Shown piece after piece: positions 24,966-37,385 of a DNA stretch of 64,000 bases. Location: the NCBI GenBank assembly GCA_032718475.1, contig JAUCBJ010002220.1:57653-121652 (forward strand). The letters run 5' to 3'. This stretch comes from Nemertoderma westbladi. Lineage: Eukaryota > Xenacoelomorpha > Nemertodermatida > Nemertodermatidae. The translations under genes were made by a program, and so were the position numbers. Position 1 is the first letter of the stretch; every line of letters begins with the position of its first letter. The notes under the pieces were generated by a model, which saw only the letters and a list, made by a program, of their open reading frames with translations, was not told the origin of the DNA and did not search any database.

Positions 24966-27900
24966 ATTTATTTCTCCACTCAGACAGCCACAGATAGGGA
25001 GGGGTGTTTTGACACAATCAAAATTCAACCATCTCCAGGGGAAAGACGAAGCAAATAACAGCTGATTACTTCTATAAAGGAAAGTGTTACCTGTTCTTTT
25101 GACTTTCATTTAAGATTCTCTATCTCGTGGAGTGGGTTAGAAGTCATGAATATGAAGAACGATGTCGTTTTTTGTAAAAAATCCCAGGATATTTTGATAA
25201 ATTATTGCTGAAAAACCCCAAGGATTTTGACATGGCTTTAATAGTTCATTATGTTAATGAAATAGCTGATAAATTTGAGGTGAGTTGTTGTATTACATAT
25301 TAACTTCGGCTCCAGCCGCTTTGGCAATACGATGAAACTATAATAAATATTCTAGAACACAACAATATTAACAGGGAGATAGGCTACTTATGTCTTCACT
25401 CTGACAGCCTCAAAAAGGGGGTGTTCCGACGCAATCAAAATTCATCAATCTCCAGGGGAATGATGAAGCAAAGAACAGCTGATTACTTCTATAAATGTAA
25501 GTGTTACCTGTTCTTTTGACTTTCATTTAAGATTCGCTATCTCGTGGAGTGGATTAGAAGTTATAAATATGAAAATCGATGTGGTTTTTGAAAAAAATCA
25601 GAGGATATTTTGATAAATTATTGCTGAAAAACCCCAAGCATTTTGACATGGCTTTAATACTTCATTATATTCATGAAATAGCTGAGATATTTGAGGTGAA
25701 TTATTGTATCACATATTAACTTCGGCTCCAGGCGCTTTGGCAATACGATGAAACTATAATATATATTCTAGAACACAACAATATTAACAGGGAGATAGGC
25801 TAATTATCTCTTCACTCTGAGAGCCTCAAAAAGGGGGTGTTCCGACCCAATCAAAATTCATCCATCTCCAGGGGAAAGACGAAGCAAATAACAGCTGATT
25901 ACTTCTATAAATGTAAGTGTTACCAGTTCTTTTGACTTTCATTTAAGATTCTTTATCTTGTGGAGTGGGTTAGAAGTCATGAATAAGAAAATCGATTTCG
26001 TTTTTTGTAAAAAATCTGAGGATATTTTGATAAATTATTGCTGAAAAACCCCAAGGATTTTGACATGGCTTTGATACTTCATTATTTTTCATGAAAATCT
26101 GAGATATTTGAGGTAAATTATTGCATTACATAATAACTTTAACTGCAGCCACATTAGCAATACGATGAAACTATAATAAATATTCTAGAACACAACAATA
26201 TTAACAGGGAGATAGGCTACTTATCTCTCCACTCTGAGAGCCTGAAAAAAGGGGGTGTTCCGACGCTATCAAAATTAATCCATCTCCTGGGGAAAGACGA
26301 AGCAAAGAACAGCTGATTACTTCTATAAATGAAAGTGTTACCTGCTCCTTTGACTTTCATTTAAGATTCTTTATCTTTTGGAGTGGGTTAGAAGTCATGA
26401 ATATGAAAAACGATATCGTTTTTTGTAAAAAATCTGAGGATATTTTGATAAATTATTGGTGAAAAACCCCAAGGATTTTGACATGGCTTTAATACTTCAT
26501 TATGTTCATGAAAAAACTGAGATATTTGAGGTGAATTATTGCATTACATAATAACTTTAACTCCAGCCACTTTAGCAATACGATGAAACTATAATAAATA
26601 TTCTAGAACACAACAATATTAACATGGAGATAGGCTATTTATCTCTCCACTCAGACAGCCACAGATAGGGAGGGGTGTTTTGACACAATCAAAATTCAAC
26701 CATCTCCAGGGGAAAGACGAAGCAAATAACAGCTGATTACTTCTATAAAGGAAAGTGTTACCTGTTCTTATGACTTTCGTTTAAGATTCTCTATCTCATG
26801 GAGTGGATTAGAAGTGATAAATATGAAAATCGATGTGGTTTTTGAAAAAAATCAGAGGATATTTTGATAAATTATTGCTGAAAAACCCCAAGGATTTTGA
26901 CATGGCTTTATACTCATTATATTCATGAAATAGCTGAGATATTTGAGGTGAATTATTGCGTTACATATTAACTTTGGCTCCAGCCGCTTTGGCAATACGA
27001 TGAAACTATACTAAATATTCTAGAACACAACAATATTAACATGGAGATAGGCTATTTATCTCTGCACTCAGACAGCCACAGATAGGAAGGGGTGTTTTGA
27101 CACAATCAAAATTCAACCATCTCCAGGGGAAAGACGAAGCAAATAACAGCTGATTTCTTCTATAAATGAAAGTGTTACCTGCTCTTTTGACTTTCATTTA
27201 AGATTCGCTATCTCATGGAGTGGGTTAGAAGTTATAAATATAAAAATTGATGTGGTTTTTGAAAAAAATCAAAGGATATTTTGATAAATTATTGCTGAAA
27301 AACCCCAAGGATTTTGACAGGGCTTTAATACTTCAATATGTTCATGAAATAGCTGAGATATTTGAGGTGAATTATTGCGTTACATATTAACTTTGGCTCC
27401 AGCCGCTTTGGCAATACGATGAAACTATACTAAATATTCTAGAACACAACAAAATTAACAGGGAGATAGGCTACTCATCTCTTCACTCTGACAGCCTCAA
27501 AAAGGGGGTGTTCCGACGCAATCAAAATTCATCAATCTCCAGGGGATTGATGAAGCAAAGAACAGCTGATTACTTCTATAAATGTAAGTGTTACCTGTTC
27601 TTTTGACTTTCATTTAAGATTCGCTATCTCGTGGAGTGTATTAGAAGTTATAAATATGAAAATCGATGTGGTTTTTGAAAAAAATCAGAGGATATTTTGA
27701 TAAATTATTGCTGAAAAACCCCAAGCATTTTGACATGGCTTTAATACTTCATTATATTCATGAAATAGCTGAGATATTTAAGGTGAATTATTGTATCACA
27801 TATTAATTTCGGCTCCAGCCGCTTTGGCAATACGATGAAACTATAATAAATATTCTAGAACACAACAATATTAACAGGGAGATAGGCTACTTATCTCTTC

Positions 27901-30820
27901 ACTCTGAGAGCCTCAAAAATGGGGTGTTCCGACGCAATCAAATTTCATCCATCTCCAGGGGAAAGACGAAGCAAAGAACAGCTGATTACTTCTATAAATG
28001 AAAGTGTTACCTGCTCTTTTGACTTTCATTTAAGATTCGCTATCTCATGGAGTGGGTTAGAAGTTATAAATATAAAAATTGATGTGGTTTTTCAAAAAAA
28101 TCAAAGGATATTTTGATTAATTATTGCTGATAAACACTAAGGATTTTGACAGGGCTTTAAACTTCATTATGTTCATGAAATAGCTGAGATACTTGAGGTG
28201 AATTGTTGCATTATATATTAACTTCAGCTCCAGTCTCTTTGGCAATACGATGAAACTATAATAAATATTCTAGAACACAACAATATTAACAGGGAGATAG
28301 GATACTTATCTCTTCACTCTGAGAGCCTCAAAAAGGGTGTTTTCCGACGCAATCAAAATTCATCCATCTACAGGGGAAAAACGAAGCAAAGAACAGTTGA
28401 TTTCTTCTATAAATGTAAGTGTTACCTGCTCCTTTGACTTTCATTTAAGATTATTTATCTTTTGGAGTTGGTTAGAAGTCATGAATATGAAGAACGATGT
28501 CGTTTTATGTAAAAAATCTCAGGATATTTTGATAAATTATTGCTGAAAAACCCCAAGCATTTTGACATGGCTTTAATACTTCATTATATTCATGAAATAG
28601 CTGAGATATTTGAGGTGAATTATTGTATCACATATTAACTTCGGCTCCAGGCGCTTTGGCAATACGATGAAACTATAATATATATTCTAGAACACAACAA
28701 TATTAACAGGGAGATAGGCTAATTATCTCTTCACTCTGAGAGCCTCAAAAAGGGGGTGTTCCGACTTAATCAAAATTCATCCATCTCCAGGGGAAAGACG
28801 AAGCAAAGAACAGCTGATTACTTCTATAAATGTAAGTGTTACCTGCTCTTTTGACTTTCATTTATTAAGATCATCTATCTCTTGGAGTGGGTTAGAAGTC
28901 ATAAATATGAAAATCGATGTCGTTTTTGAAAAAAATCAGAGGATATTTTGATAAATTATTGATGAAAACCCCCAAGGATTTTGACATGGCTTTAATACTC
29001 ATTATATTCATGAAATAGCTGAGAAATTTGAGGTGAATTATTGTATCACATATTAATTTCGGCTCCAGCCGCTTTGGCAATACGATGAAACTATAATAAA
29101 TAATTCTATAACAGAACAATATTAACAGGGAAATAGGCTACTTATCTCTTCATTCTTAGAGCCTCAAAAAGGGGGTGTTCCGACGCAATCAAAATTCATC
29201 CATCTCCAGGGGAAAGACGAAGCAAAGAATAGCTGATTACTTCTATAAATGTAAGTGTTACCTGTTCTTTTGACTTTCGTTTAAGATTGTCTATCTCTTG
29301 GAGTGGGTTAGAAGTCATGAATATGAAAATCGATGTCGTTTTTAGTAAAAAATCAGAGAAGATTTTAATATATAATTGCTGAAAAACACCATGTATTTTG
29401 ACAAGGATTTAATACTCATTATATTCATGAAATAGCAGAGATATTTGAGGTGAATTATTGCATTACATATTATCTTTGGCTCCAGCCGCTTTGGCAATAC
29501 GATTAAACTATAATAAATATTCTAGAACACAACAAAATTAACAGGGAGATAGGCTACTCATCTCTTCACTCTGACAGCCTCAAAAAGGGGGTGTTCCGAC
29601 GCAATCAAAATTCATCAATCTCCAGGGGATTGATGAAGCATAGAACAGCTGATTACTTCTATAAATGTAAGTGTTACCTGTTCTTTTGACTTTCATTTAA
29701 GATTCGCTATCTCGTGGAGTGTATTAGAAGTTATAAATATGAAAATCGATGTGGTTTTTGAAAAAAATCAGAGGATATTTTGATAAATTATTGCTGAAAA
29801 ACCCCAAGCATTTTGACATGGCTTTAATACTTCATTATATTTATGAAATAGCTGAGATATTTGAGGTGAATTATTGTATCACATATTAACTTCGGCTCCA
29901 GGCGCTTTGGCAATACGATGAAACTATAATATATATTCTAGAACACAACAATATTAACAGGGAGATAGGCTAATTATCTCTTCACTCTGAGAGCCTCAAA
30001 AAGGGGGTGTTCCGACGCAATCAAAATTCATCCATCTCCAGGGGAAAGACGAAGCAAATAACAGCTGATTACTTCTATAAATGTAAGTGTTACCAGTTCT
30101 TTTGACTTTCATTTAAGATTCTTTATCTTGTGGAGTGGGTTAGAAGTCATGAATAAGAAAATCGATTTCGTTTTTTGTAAAAAATCTGAGGATATTTTGA
30201 TAAATTATTGCTGAAAAACCCCAAGGATTTTGACATGGCTTTGATACTTCATTATTTTTCATGTAAATCTGAGATATTTGAGGTGAATTATTGCATTACA
30301 TAATAACTTTAACTGCAGCCACATTAGCAATACGATGAAACTATAATAAATATTCTAGAACACAACAATATTAACAGGGAGATAGGCTACTTATCTCTCC
30401 ACTCTGAGAGCCTGAAAAAAGGGGGTGTTCCGACGCTATCAAAATTAATCCATCTCCTGGGGAAAGACGAAGCAAAGAACAGTTGATTACTTCTATAAAT
30501 GAAAGTGTTACCTGCTCCTTTGACTTTCATTTAAGATTCTTTATCTTTTGGAGTGGGTTAGAAGTCATGAATATGAAAAACGATATCGTTTTTTGTAAAA
30601 AATCTGAGGATATTTTGATAAATTATTGGTGAAAAACCCCAAGGATTTTGACATGGCTTTAATACTTCATTATGTTCATGAAAAAACTGAGATATTTGAG
30701 GTGAATTATTGCATTACATAATAACTTTAACTCCAGCCACTTTAGCAATACGATGAAACTATAATAAATATTCTAGAACACAACAATATTAACATGGAGA
30801 TAGGCTATTTATTTCTCCAC
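24966..30820. repeat. ~415-bp satellite between the two RT insertions
   Basis: Satellite resumes in a second monomer subfamily whose start reads TCTCCACTCAGACAGCCACA and GGGAGGGGTGTTTTGACACA, instead of the usual ACTCTGAGAGCCTC and GGGGGTGTTCCGACGC. This subfamily is also seen at about 26,640, 27,060, 34,510, 34,925, 35,340, 38,610, 39,450 and 40,690, interspersed with the common type. The segment contains the duplication junctions near 27,451 and 29,426. Confidence 0.95.
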
Positions 30821-32683
30821 GATCCCGCCGAGTCCGTCCCACTGTTGACTCCACCCGCTGTCCCTCTGACGACTCAACCCACTGAGTCCGACCCAATGCT
30901 GACTCAACCAGCTGACGCGCCATCGACTCAACCCACTGACCCGCCGTCGACTCTACCAGCCGATCCGTTGACGACTCAACCCGCCGACTTGCCGTTGACT
31001 CTACCATCCGACTCACCATCGACTGCAACCGCAGACCCGCCTTTGCCTCCACCCGGCACCTTGCCGTCGACTCCACCCACTGATCCACCATTGACTCAAC
31101 CCGTGGACCCGCCGTTGATTGAACCTGGCAGCCCAACTGTCTCACAGAAGCAGTGTTGGTATGCCGATGATGCCTCCTCGGCAGGTTCACTCGAGGGGGT
31201 GATGGCTTGGTGGGAGGAGCTGCTTCGTGTCGGACCCCGAATCGGTTATAACCCGGAGCCCACCAAGTCCTACTTGGTGGTCAAACCCGAGGTTGCGGAG
31301 CGAGCACGGCAGATGTTTGGGGCCTCGGGGGTCCAGATTGTTCCCGGGCACCGATTCCTGGGGGGTTATGTGGGCGACTCACTGGGTTTGCGCGAGTTTA
31401 TCGCCGAGAAGGTCTCTGGGTGGGTTTGGAGTATTGGTCGTCTCGCCGAGGTGGCCGAGGAGTTCCCCCAGACCGCCCACACTGGGTTGACCCGCTGTGT
31501 TCAGGCAGAGTGGGATTACCTGTTGCGGGTGGTGGACACAGAGGTGGAGGATGTGGCGCCCATCCGTTCGGCACTGTTGCGCCAGTTTATCCCGGCTCTG
31601 TTTGGTTTGCCTGGGTCTGTCGACGAGGAGTTGCTCCTCCTCCCAGTTCGACATGGCGGCATTGGGATCCGTGATCCGACGGTGCGCCGTGGCCCCGCCC
31701 GTGAGGCGTCTCTCGCTGGAACGGTCAGGGTGGTTGACGCCATGACTACGGGTCGCCCCCTCCATGTCGCGGACCACACAGCCTGTCTCGCCTCCGCCCT
31801 CGCCGAGAGCCGGATCACTCAGGATGCGGCCTACAAGGTGATACAGGTGAACGCACTCCAAGCCATTCCCTCGGAACGACGACGCACCGTCGAACGTACG
31901 ATGTCCCATAAGACTGGGGGATGGCTGACGGCGCAGCCCTCTGTGGTCGACCACACTGACCTCGACCCAGAGGTGTTCCGGGACAACCTCGCCTTGAGGT
32001 ATGGACGGACGCCGCCGGGCCTCCCGGCAAAATGCGAGGGGTGTGGGGAGTCGTTCTCGACGTCCCACGCCCTTAATTGCAAGTCGGGGGGCCTGATCAT
32101 AAAGCGGCACAACGAGGTGAGGGAGGTGTTCGGGGACCTCATTGCGTCCGCGTTCGGGGGCTCATGCGTCCAGCGGGAGGTTACGTTGGCGTCCGGCTAC
32201 CTGGACAGACAGGGCCGCGAGGTGGGTGGAGTTAGGGCGGATCTCCTGGCGAGGGGAGTCTGGGCCGAACAGAGGGTGGCGTCTTTCGACATTGCGATTG
32301 TTAACGCCGACGCCCCCTCATACGTTAATCGGTCCCTGGACTCCGTACTCGAGCAGCGAGTTCGTTCCAAGATGGTCCACTACAGCGGGGTGTGCGAAGA
32401 TCGTCGGATCTCCTTCACCCCCCTAGTCGGAACCACCGACGGGGTGTGGTGCAAGGAGGCCGATATTCTGATCCGCCACCTCGCTGAGACCCTCGTGGCC
32501 CGGCAGCGGGGGATGCGCGAGCGAGGCCTAGCTTGTGTGTTAGGGGGAGTTCGGAGGCGCTTACAGTTCGCGCTTCTGCGCTCGAGCTCCCTGTGCCTGC
32601 GTGGTGGTAGGCGGCCATGGAGGCCGCTCGGATTTGGGGACGGTGCCGGTCTGCGGGGGTCTGACCTTCCTGATCGGTACTGA
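30794..32683 (+). pseudogene. Chimeric satellite/RT-fragment ORF (copy 2)
   Basis: A 629-codon frame identical to copy 1 except residue 484, Leu instead of His, next to the conserved D483. The other base change in the insertion is silent. Leu fits the hydrophobic surroundings of this nuclease-like motif better, so copy 2 probably has the ancestral state and copy 1 the derived one. As in copy 1, RT motifs upstream of YADD (123-126) are missing and the first nine codons are satellite-derived. Both copies staying open over 629 codons reflects the recency of the duplication and the high GC content more than selection. Confidence 0.7.
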
Positions 32684-32831
32684 TCCCTTGCCTCTGAGCT
32701 CCAACATATCCTTCCAGTGCTTTGGTGGTAGGCCCGATGATATTTGTGTGGTGGCGGAATTAATTTTGTTATTTTTGGTGCACATCTTTTTAATTTATGA
32801 TTTTGTTTTAATAAAATACTCCTTCTTGCCG
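30821..32831 (+). mobile_element. 5'-truncated non-LTR retrotransposon fragment, copy 2
   Basis: Same insertion as at 22,955-24,965, carried here by the 5.9-kb duplication. Both ends and both target duplications are identical. I saw two base differences within the insertion (positions 32,053 and 32,244). Confidence 0.75.
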
Positions 32832-35794
32832 ATTTATTTCTCCACTCAGACAGCCACAGATAGGGAGGGGTGTTTTGACACAATCAAAATTCAACCATCT
32901 CCAGGGGAAAGACGAAGCAAATAACAGCTGATTACTTCTATAAAGGAAAGTGTTACCTGTTCTTTTGACTTTCATTTAAGATTCTCTATCTCGTGGAGTG
33001 GGTTAGAAGTCATGAATATGAAGAACGATGTCGTTTTTTGTAAAAAATCCCAGGATATTTTGATAAATTATTGCTGAAAAACCCCAAGGATTTTGACATG
33101 GCTTTAATACTTCATTATGTTAATGAAATAGCTGATAAATTTGAGGTGAGTTGTTGTATTACATATTAACTTCGGCTCCAGCCGCTTTGGCAATACGATG
33201 AAACTATAATAAATATTCTAGAACACAACAATATTAACAGGGAGATAGGCTACTTATCTCTTCACTCTGACAGCCTCAAAAAGGGGGTGTTCCGACGCAA
33301 TCAAAATTCATCAATCTCCAGGGGAATGATGAAGCAAAGAACAGCTGATTACTTCTATAAATGTAAGTGTTACCTGTTCTTTTGACTTTCATTTAAGATT
33401 CGCTATCTCGTGGAGTGGATTAGAAGTTATAAATATGAAAATCGATGTGGTTTTTGAAAAAAATCAGAGGATATTTTGATAAATTATTGCTGAAAAACCC
33501 CAAGCATTTTGACATGGCTTTAATACTTCATTATATTCATGAAATAGCTGAGATATTTGAGGTGAATTATTGTATCACATATTAACTTCGGCTCCAGGCG
33601 CTTTGGCAATACGATGAAACTATAATATATATTCTAGAACACAACAATATTAACAGGGAGATAGGCTAATTATCTCTTCACTCTGAGAGCCTCAAAAAGG
33701 GGGTGTTCCGACCCAATCAAAATTCATCCATCTCCAGGGGAAAGACGAAGCAAATAACAGCTGATTACTTCTATAAATGTAAGTGTTACCAGTTCTTTTG
33801 ACTTTCATTTAAGATTCTTTATCTTGTGGAGTGGGTTAGAAGTCATGAATAAGAAAATCGATTTCGTTTTTTGTAAAAAATCTGAGGATATTTTGATAAA
33901 TTATTGCTGAAAAACCCCAAGGATTTTGACATGGCTTTGATACTTCATTATTTTTCATGAAAATCTGAGATATTTGAGGTAAATTATTGCATTACATAAT
34001 AACTTTAACTGCAGCCACATTAGCAATACGATGAAACTATAATAAATATTCTAGAACACAACAATATTAACAGGGAGATAGGCTACTTATCTCTCCACTC
34101 TGAGAGCCTGAAAAAAGGGGGTGTTCCGACGCTATCAAAATTAATCCATCTCCTGGGGAAAGACGAAGCAAAGAACAGCTGATTACTTCTATAAATGAAA
34201 GTGTTACCTGCTCCTTTGACTTTCATTTAAGATTCTTTATCTTTTGGAGTGGGTTAGAAGTCATGAATATGAAAAACGATATCGTTTTTTGTAAAAAATC
34301 TGAGGATATTTTGATAAATTATTGGTGAAAAACCCCAAGGATTTTGACATGGCTTTAATACTTCATTATGTTCATGAAAAAACTGAGATATTTGAGGTGA
34401 ATTATTGCATTACATAATAACTTTAACTCCAGCCACTTTAGCAATACGATGAAACTATAATAAATATTCTAGAACACAACAATATTAACATGGAGATAGG
34501 CTATTTATCTCTCCACTCAGACAGCCACAGATAGGGAGGGGTGTTTTGACACAATCAAAATTCAACCATCTCCAGGGGAAAGACGAAGCAAATAACAGCT
34601 GATTACTTCTATAAAGGAAAGTGTTACCTGTTCTTATGACTTTCGTTTAAGATTCTCTATCTCATGGAGTGGATTAGAAGTGATAAATATGAAAATCGAT
34701 GTGGTTTTTGAAAAAAATCAGAGGATATTTTGATAAATTATTGCTGAAAAACCCCAAGGATTTTGACATGGCTTTATACTCATTATATTCATGAAATAGC
34801 TGAGATATTTGAGGTGAATTATTGCGTTACATATTAACTTTGGCTCCAGCCGCTTTGGCAATACGATGAAACTATACTAAATATTCTAGAACACAACAAT
34901 ATTAACATGGAGATAGGCTATTTATCTCTGCACTCAGACAGCCACAGATAGGAAGGGGTGTTTTGACACAATCAAAATTCAACCATCTCCAGGGGAAAGA
35001 CGAAGCAAATAACAGCTGATTTCTTCTATAAATGAAAGTGTTACCTGCTCTTTTGACTTTCATTTAAGATTCGCTATCTCATGGAGTGGGTTAGAAGTTA
35101 TAAATATAAAAATTGATGTGGTTTTTGAAAAAAATCAAAGGATATTTTGATAAATTATTGCTGAAAAACCCCAAGGATTTTGACAGGGCTTTAATACTTC
35201 AATATGTTCATGAAATAGCTGAGATATTTGAGGTGAATTATTGCGTTACATATTAACTTTGGCTCCAGCCGCTTTGGCAATACGATGAAACTATACTAAA
35301 TATTCTAGAACACAACAATATTAACATGGAGATAGGCTATTTATCTCTCCACTCAGACAGCCACAGATAGGGATGGGTGTTTTGACACAATCAAAATTCA
35401 ACCATCTCCAGGGGAAAGACGAAGCAAATAACAGCTGATTACTTCTATATAGGAAAGTGTTACCTGTTCTTATGACTTTCGTTTAAGATTCTCTATCTCG
35501 TGGAGTGGATTAGAAGTGATAAATATGAAAATCGATGTGGTTTTTGAAAAAAATCAAAGGATATTTTGATAAATTATTGCTGAAAAACCCCAAGGATTTT
35601 GACAGGGCTTTAATACTCATTATATTCATGAAATAGCTGAGATATTTGAGGTGAATTGTTGCATTATATATTAACTTCAGCTCCAGCCTCTTTGGCAATA
35701 CGATGAAACTATAATAAATATTCTAGACCACAACAATATTAACAGGGAGATAGTCTACTTATCTCTTCATTCTGAGAGCCTCAAAAAGGGGGTG
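32832..35794. repeat. ~415-bp satellite right of the second RT insertion
   Basis: About seven monomers of mixed subfamilies. Up to about 35,316 it is the tail of the 5.9-kb duplication, then it diverges. It ends in TCAAAAAGGGGGTG, where the minus-strand LINE piece is inserted. Confidence 0.95.
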
Positions 35795-35812
35795 ACTTGA
35801 CTTGACTTATTG

Positions 35813-36184
35813 TTTTATTTAATAATTGTCGATAAACATACCCTGCACCACTAAATAAACCAAAACAACACCCAAAAAAGGATATAAAAAAGAGACAGTG
35901 GGCAGTCCTACTCAATGGCGGGGCCAGCAAGATAGCACAATTTGCTAGTAGGTGCTGTACCCCTTAAAATATAAAAAATTATATACAATACGTATTATAG
36001 TCATATACACGTATGAATCATAGTTTGATTTTAAAGTAAATGAATAGTATCCCAATGAAAATGGAACAAAATATAAAACAAACAACCAAATATCACTTTC
36101 AATTAAAAAATTTGTACACAATTGAGCGATTTAATACCGAATCTCTTTATTCACAAAAAAAACCAATTAAACGTAATTTGTTAC
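35813..36184. other. LINE 3' UTR distal to the minisatellite
   Basis: AT-rich sequence without ORFs or repeats that I recognise. It separates the LINE's terminal repeat from the minisatellite. Confidence 0.5.
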
Positions 36185-37170
36185 TTGACACCGCACACAG
36201 ATAGTAACGGATAAGTCACAGTAGGCCCTATGTAACATGACCCCGTGCCCGGGTAGTGATGGATAAGGATATGTAGCAAATTGATAAAATATAGTATGCC
36301 TTAAGTAACATGACCCCGTGTCCGGGTAGTGATGGATAAGTTACAGTAGGCCCAATGTAACATGTCCCAGTGTCCGGGTAGTGATGAATGAGTTACAAAT
36401 GGATATGGATAAGTTACAGTAGGCCGTATGCAACATGACCCCGTGTCCGGGTAGAGATGGGTGAGTTACAAATGGATATGGATAAGTCACAGTAGGTCTT
36501 ATGTAACATGACCCCGTGTCCGGGTAGTGATGGATAAGTTACAGTAGGCCTTATGTAACATGACCCCGTGTCCGGGTAGTTATGGATGAATTACTAATGG
36601 ATAAGTTACAGTAGGCCGTATGTAACATGACCCCGTGTCCGGGTAGTGATGGATAAGTTACAGTAGGACTTATGTAACATGACCCCGTGTCCGGGTAGTG
36701 ATGGATAAGCCACAGTAGGCCCTATGTAACATTTCCCCGTGTCCGGGTAGAGATGGATGAGTTACAAATGGATAAGTTACAGTAGGCCGTATGTAACATG
36801 ACCCCGTGTCCGGGTAGAGATGGATGAGTTACAAATGGATATGGATAAGTCACAGTAGGCCTTATGTAGCATGACCCCGTGTCCGGGTAGTGATGGATAA
36901 GTTACAGTAGGCCGTATGTAACATGACCCCGTGTCCGGGTAGTTATGGATGAATTACAAATGGATAAGTTACAGTAGGCCGTATGTAACATGACCCCGTG
37001 TCCGGGTAGTGATGGATAAGTTACAGTAGGCCTTATGTAACATGACCCCGTGTCCGGGTAGTGATGGATAAGTTACAGTAGGCCTTATGTAACATTTCCC
37101 CGTGTCCGGGTAGAGATGGAGGAGTTACAAATGGATAAGTTACAGTAGGCCGTATGTAACATAATATATA
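36185..37170. repeat. ~52-bp minisatellite in the LINE 3' UTR
   Basis: About sixteen copies of a unit containing GATAAGTTACAGTAGGCC, TATGTAACATGACCCCGTG and TCCGGGTAGTGATG, basic length 52 bp. Some copies carry an extra ~20 bp with GAGTTACAAATGGATATG, giving longer units. Variants include ACATTTCCCCGTG and GTAGAGATGG. The array lies between the coding remnant and the LINE tail, so it is probably part of this LINE family's 3' UTR or expanded within it. Confidence 0.9.
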
Positions 37171-37199
37171 TTATTAGGAGAAACGTAAAAAATATGTGA

Positions 37200-37385
37200 C
37201 TACGAAGCAGATAGGCCATCTGAATTAAGTAGATGAGATTTTAACTTATTTACAAACAGACGCTTCCCTCGTATATTGCGAAGTTCGTTAGGTAAAGCAT
37301 TCCATGTTACTGGACCCATGTAACTTAAGGACATTTGACCAACGACCAGTTCTCTGCGAGGTATAAAGAATAAATTGTTAGACGC
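37200..37385 (-). pseudogene. C-terminal remnant of a LINE ORF2 reverse transcriptase
   Basis: About 62 codons on the minus strand, ending at a stop at 37,200. The segment YMGPVTWNALPNELRNI, followed by a basic FVNKLKSHLL stretch, is the characteristic last part of ORF2 proteins in CR1/Jockey-like LINEs, where a WN-LP-(D/E)(I/L)R motif precedes the C-terminus. No catalytic RT or endonuclease motif remains. An open frame continues upstream to 37,412 only because satellite sequence happens to be open. The protein end sits directly upstream of the minisatellite 3' UTR. Confidence 0.7.

Larger units (their letters stand above)
21560..27450. repeat. 5.9-kb segmental duplication, copy 1 (partner at about 29,426-35,316)
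   Basis: This segment holds satellite monomers plus the whole RT-bearing insertion and matches about 29,426-35,316 at an offset of 7,866 bp. By eye I found only about six single-base differences: 21,609 A vs T, 21,775 A vs T, 24,187 A vs G, 24,378 A vs T, 25,244 G vs C and 25,392 G vs C. The match stops at about 27,451/35,317. The two RT insertions therefore come from duplication of one insertion, not from two insertions. Confidence 0.85.
29426..35316. repeat. 5.9-kb segmental duplication, copy 2
   Basis: Partner of about 21,560-27,450 at 7,866-bp offset and nearly identical, including the RT insertion and its 14-bp target duplications (30,807-30,820 and 32,832-32,845). Sequence to the left of about 29,426 matches a different place (the ATGTATTTTGACAAGG monomer near 20,280), so the left breakpoint lies inside a monomer. 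Confidence 0.85.
35795..37385 (-). mobile_element. 5'-truncated LINE (non-LTR retrotransposon) 3' end
   Basis: A 1,591-bp insertion in a satellite monomer, with GGGTG on both sides (35,790-35,794 and 37,386-37,390), the sequence an intact monomer has once. On the minus strand it runs from a short coding remnant (37,385-37,200) through a minisatellite-rich 3' UTR to a terminal AGTCAAGTCAAGT repeat, seen on the plus strand as ACTTGACTTGACTTATTG. Short simple tail repeats are typical of CR1/Jockey-like LINEs. The 5-bp duplication is short and could be coincidence, but it marks the breakpoints. Confidence 0.75.

Noticed and set aside
31379-32110. 243-codon minus-strand ORF across the RT fragment, and other overlapping ORFs there
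   Set aside because: Shadows of the GC-rich plus-strand frame. The first copy has a stop where the second does not, because of one base change, and none resembles a known protein.
36185-37170. CRISPR array
   Set aside because: Units are directly adjacent with no unique spacers, in a eukaryotic LINE. It is a minisatellite.
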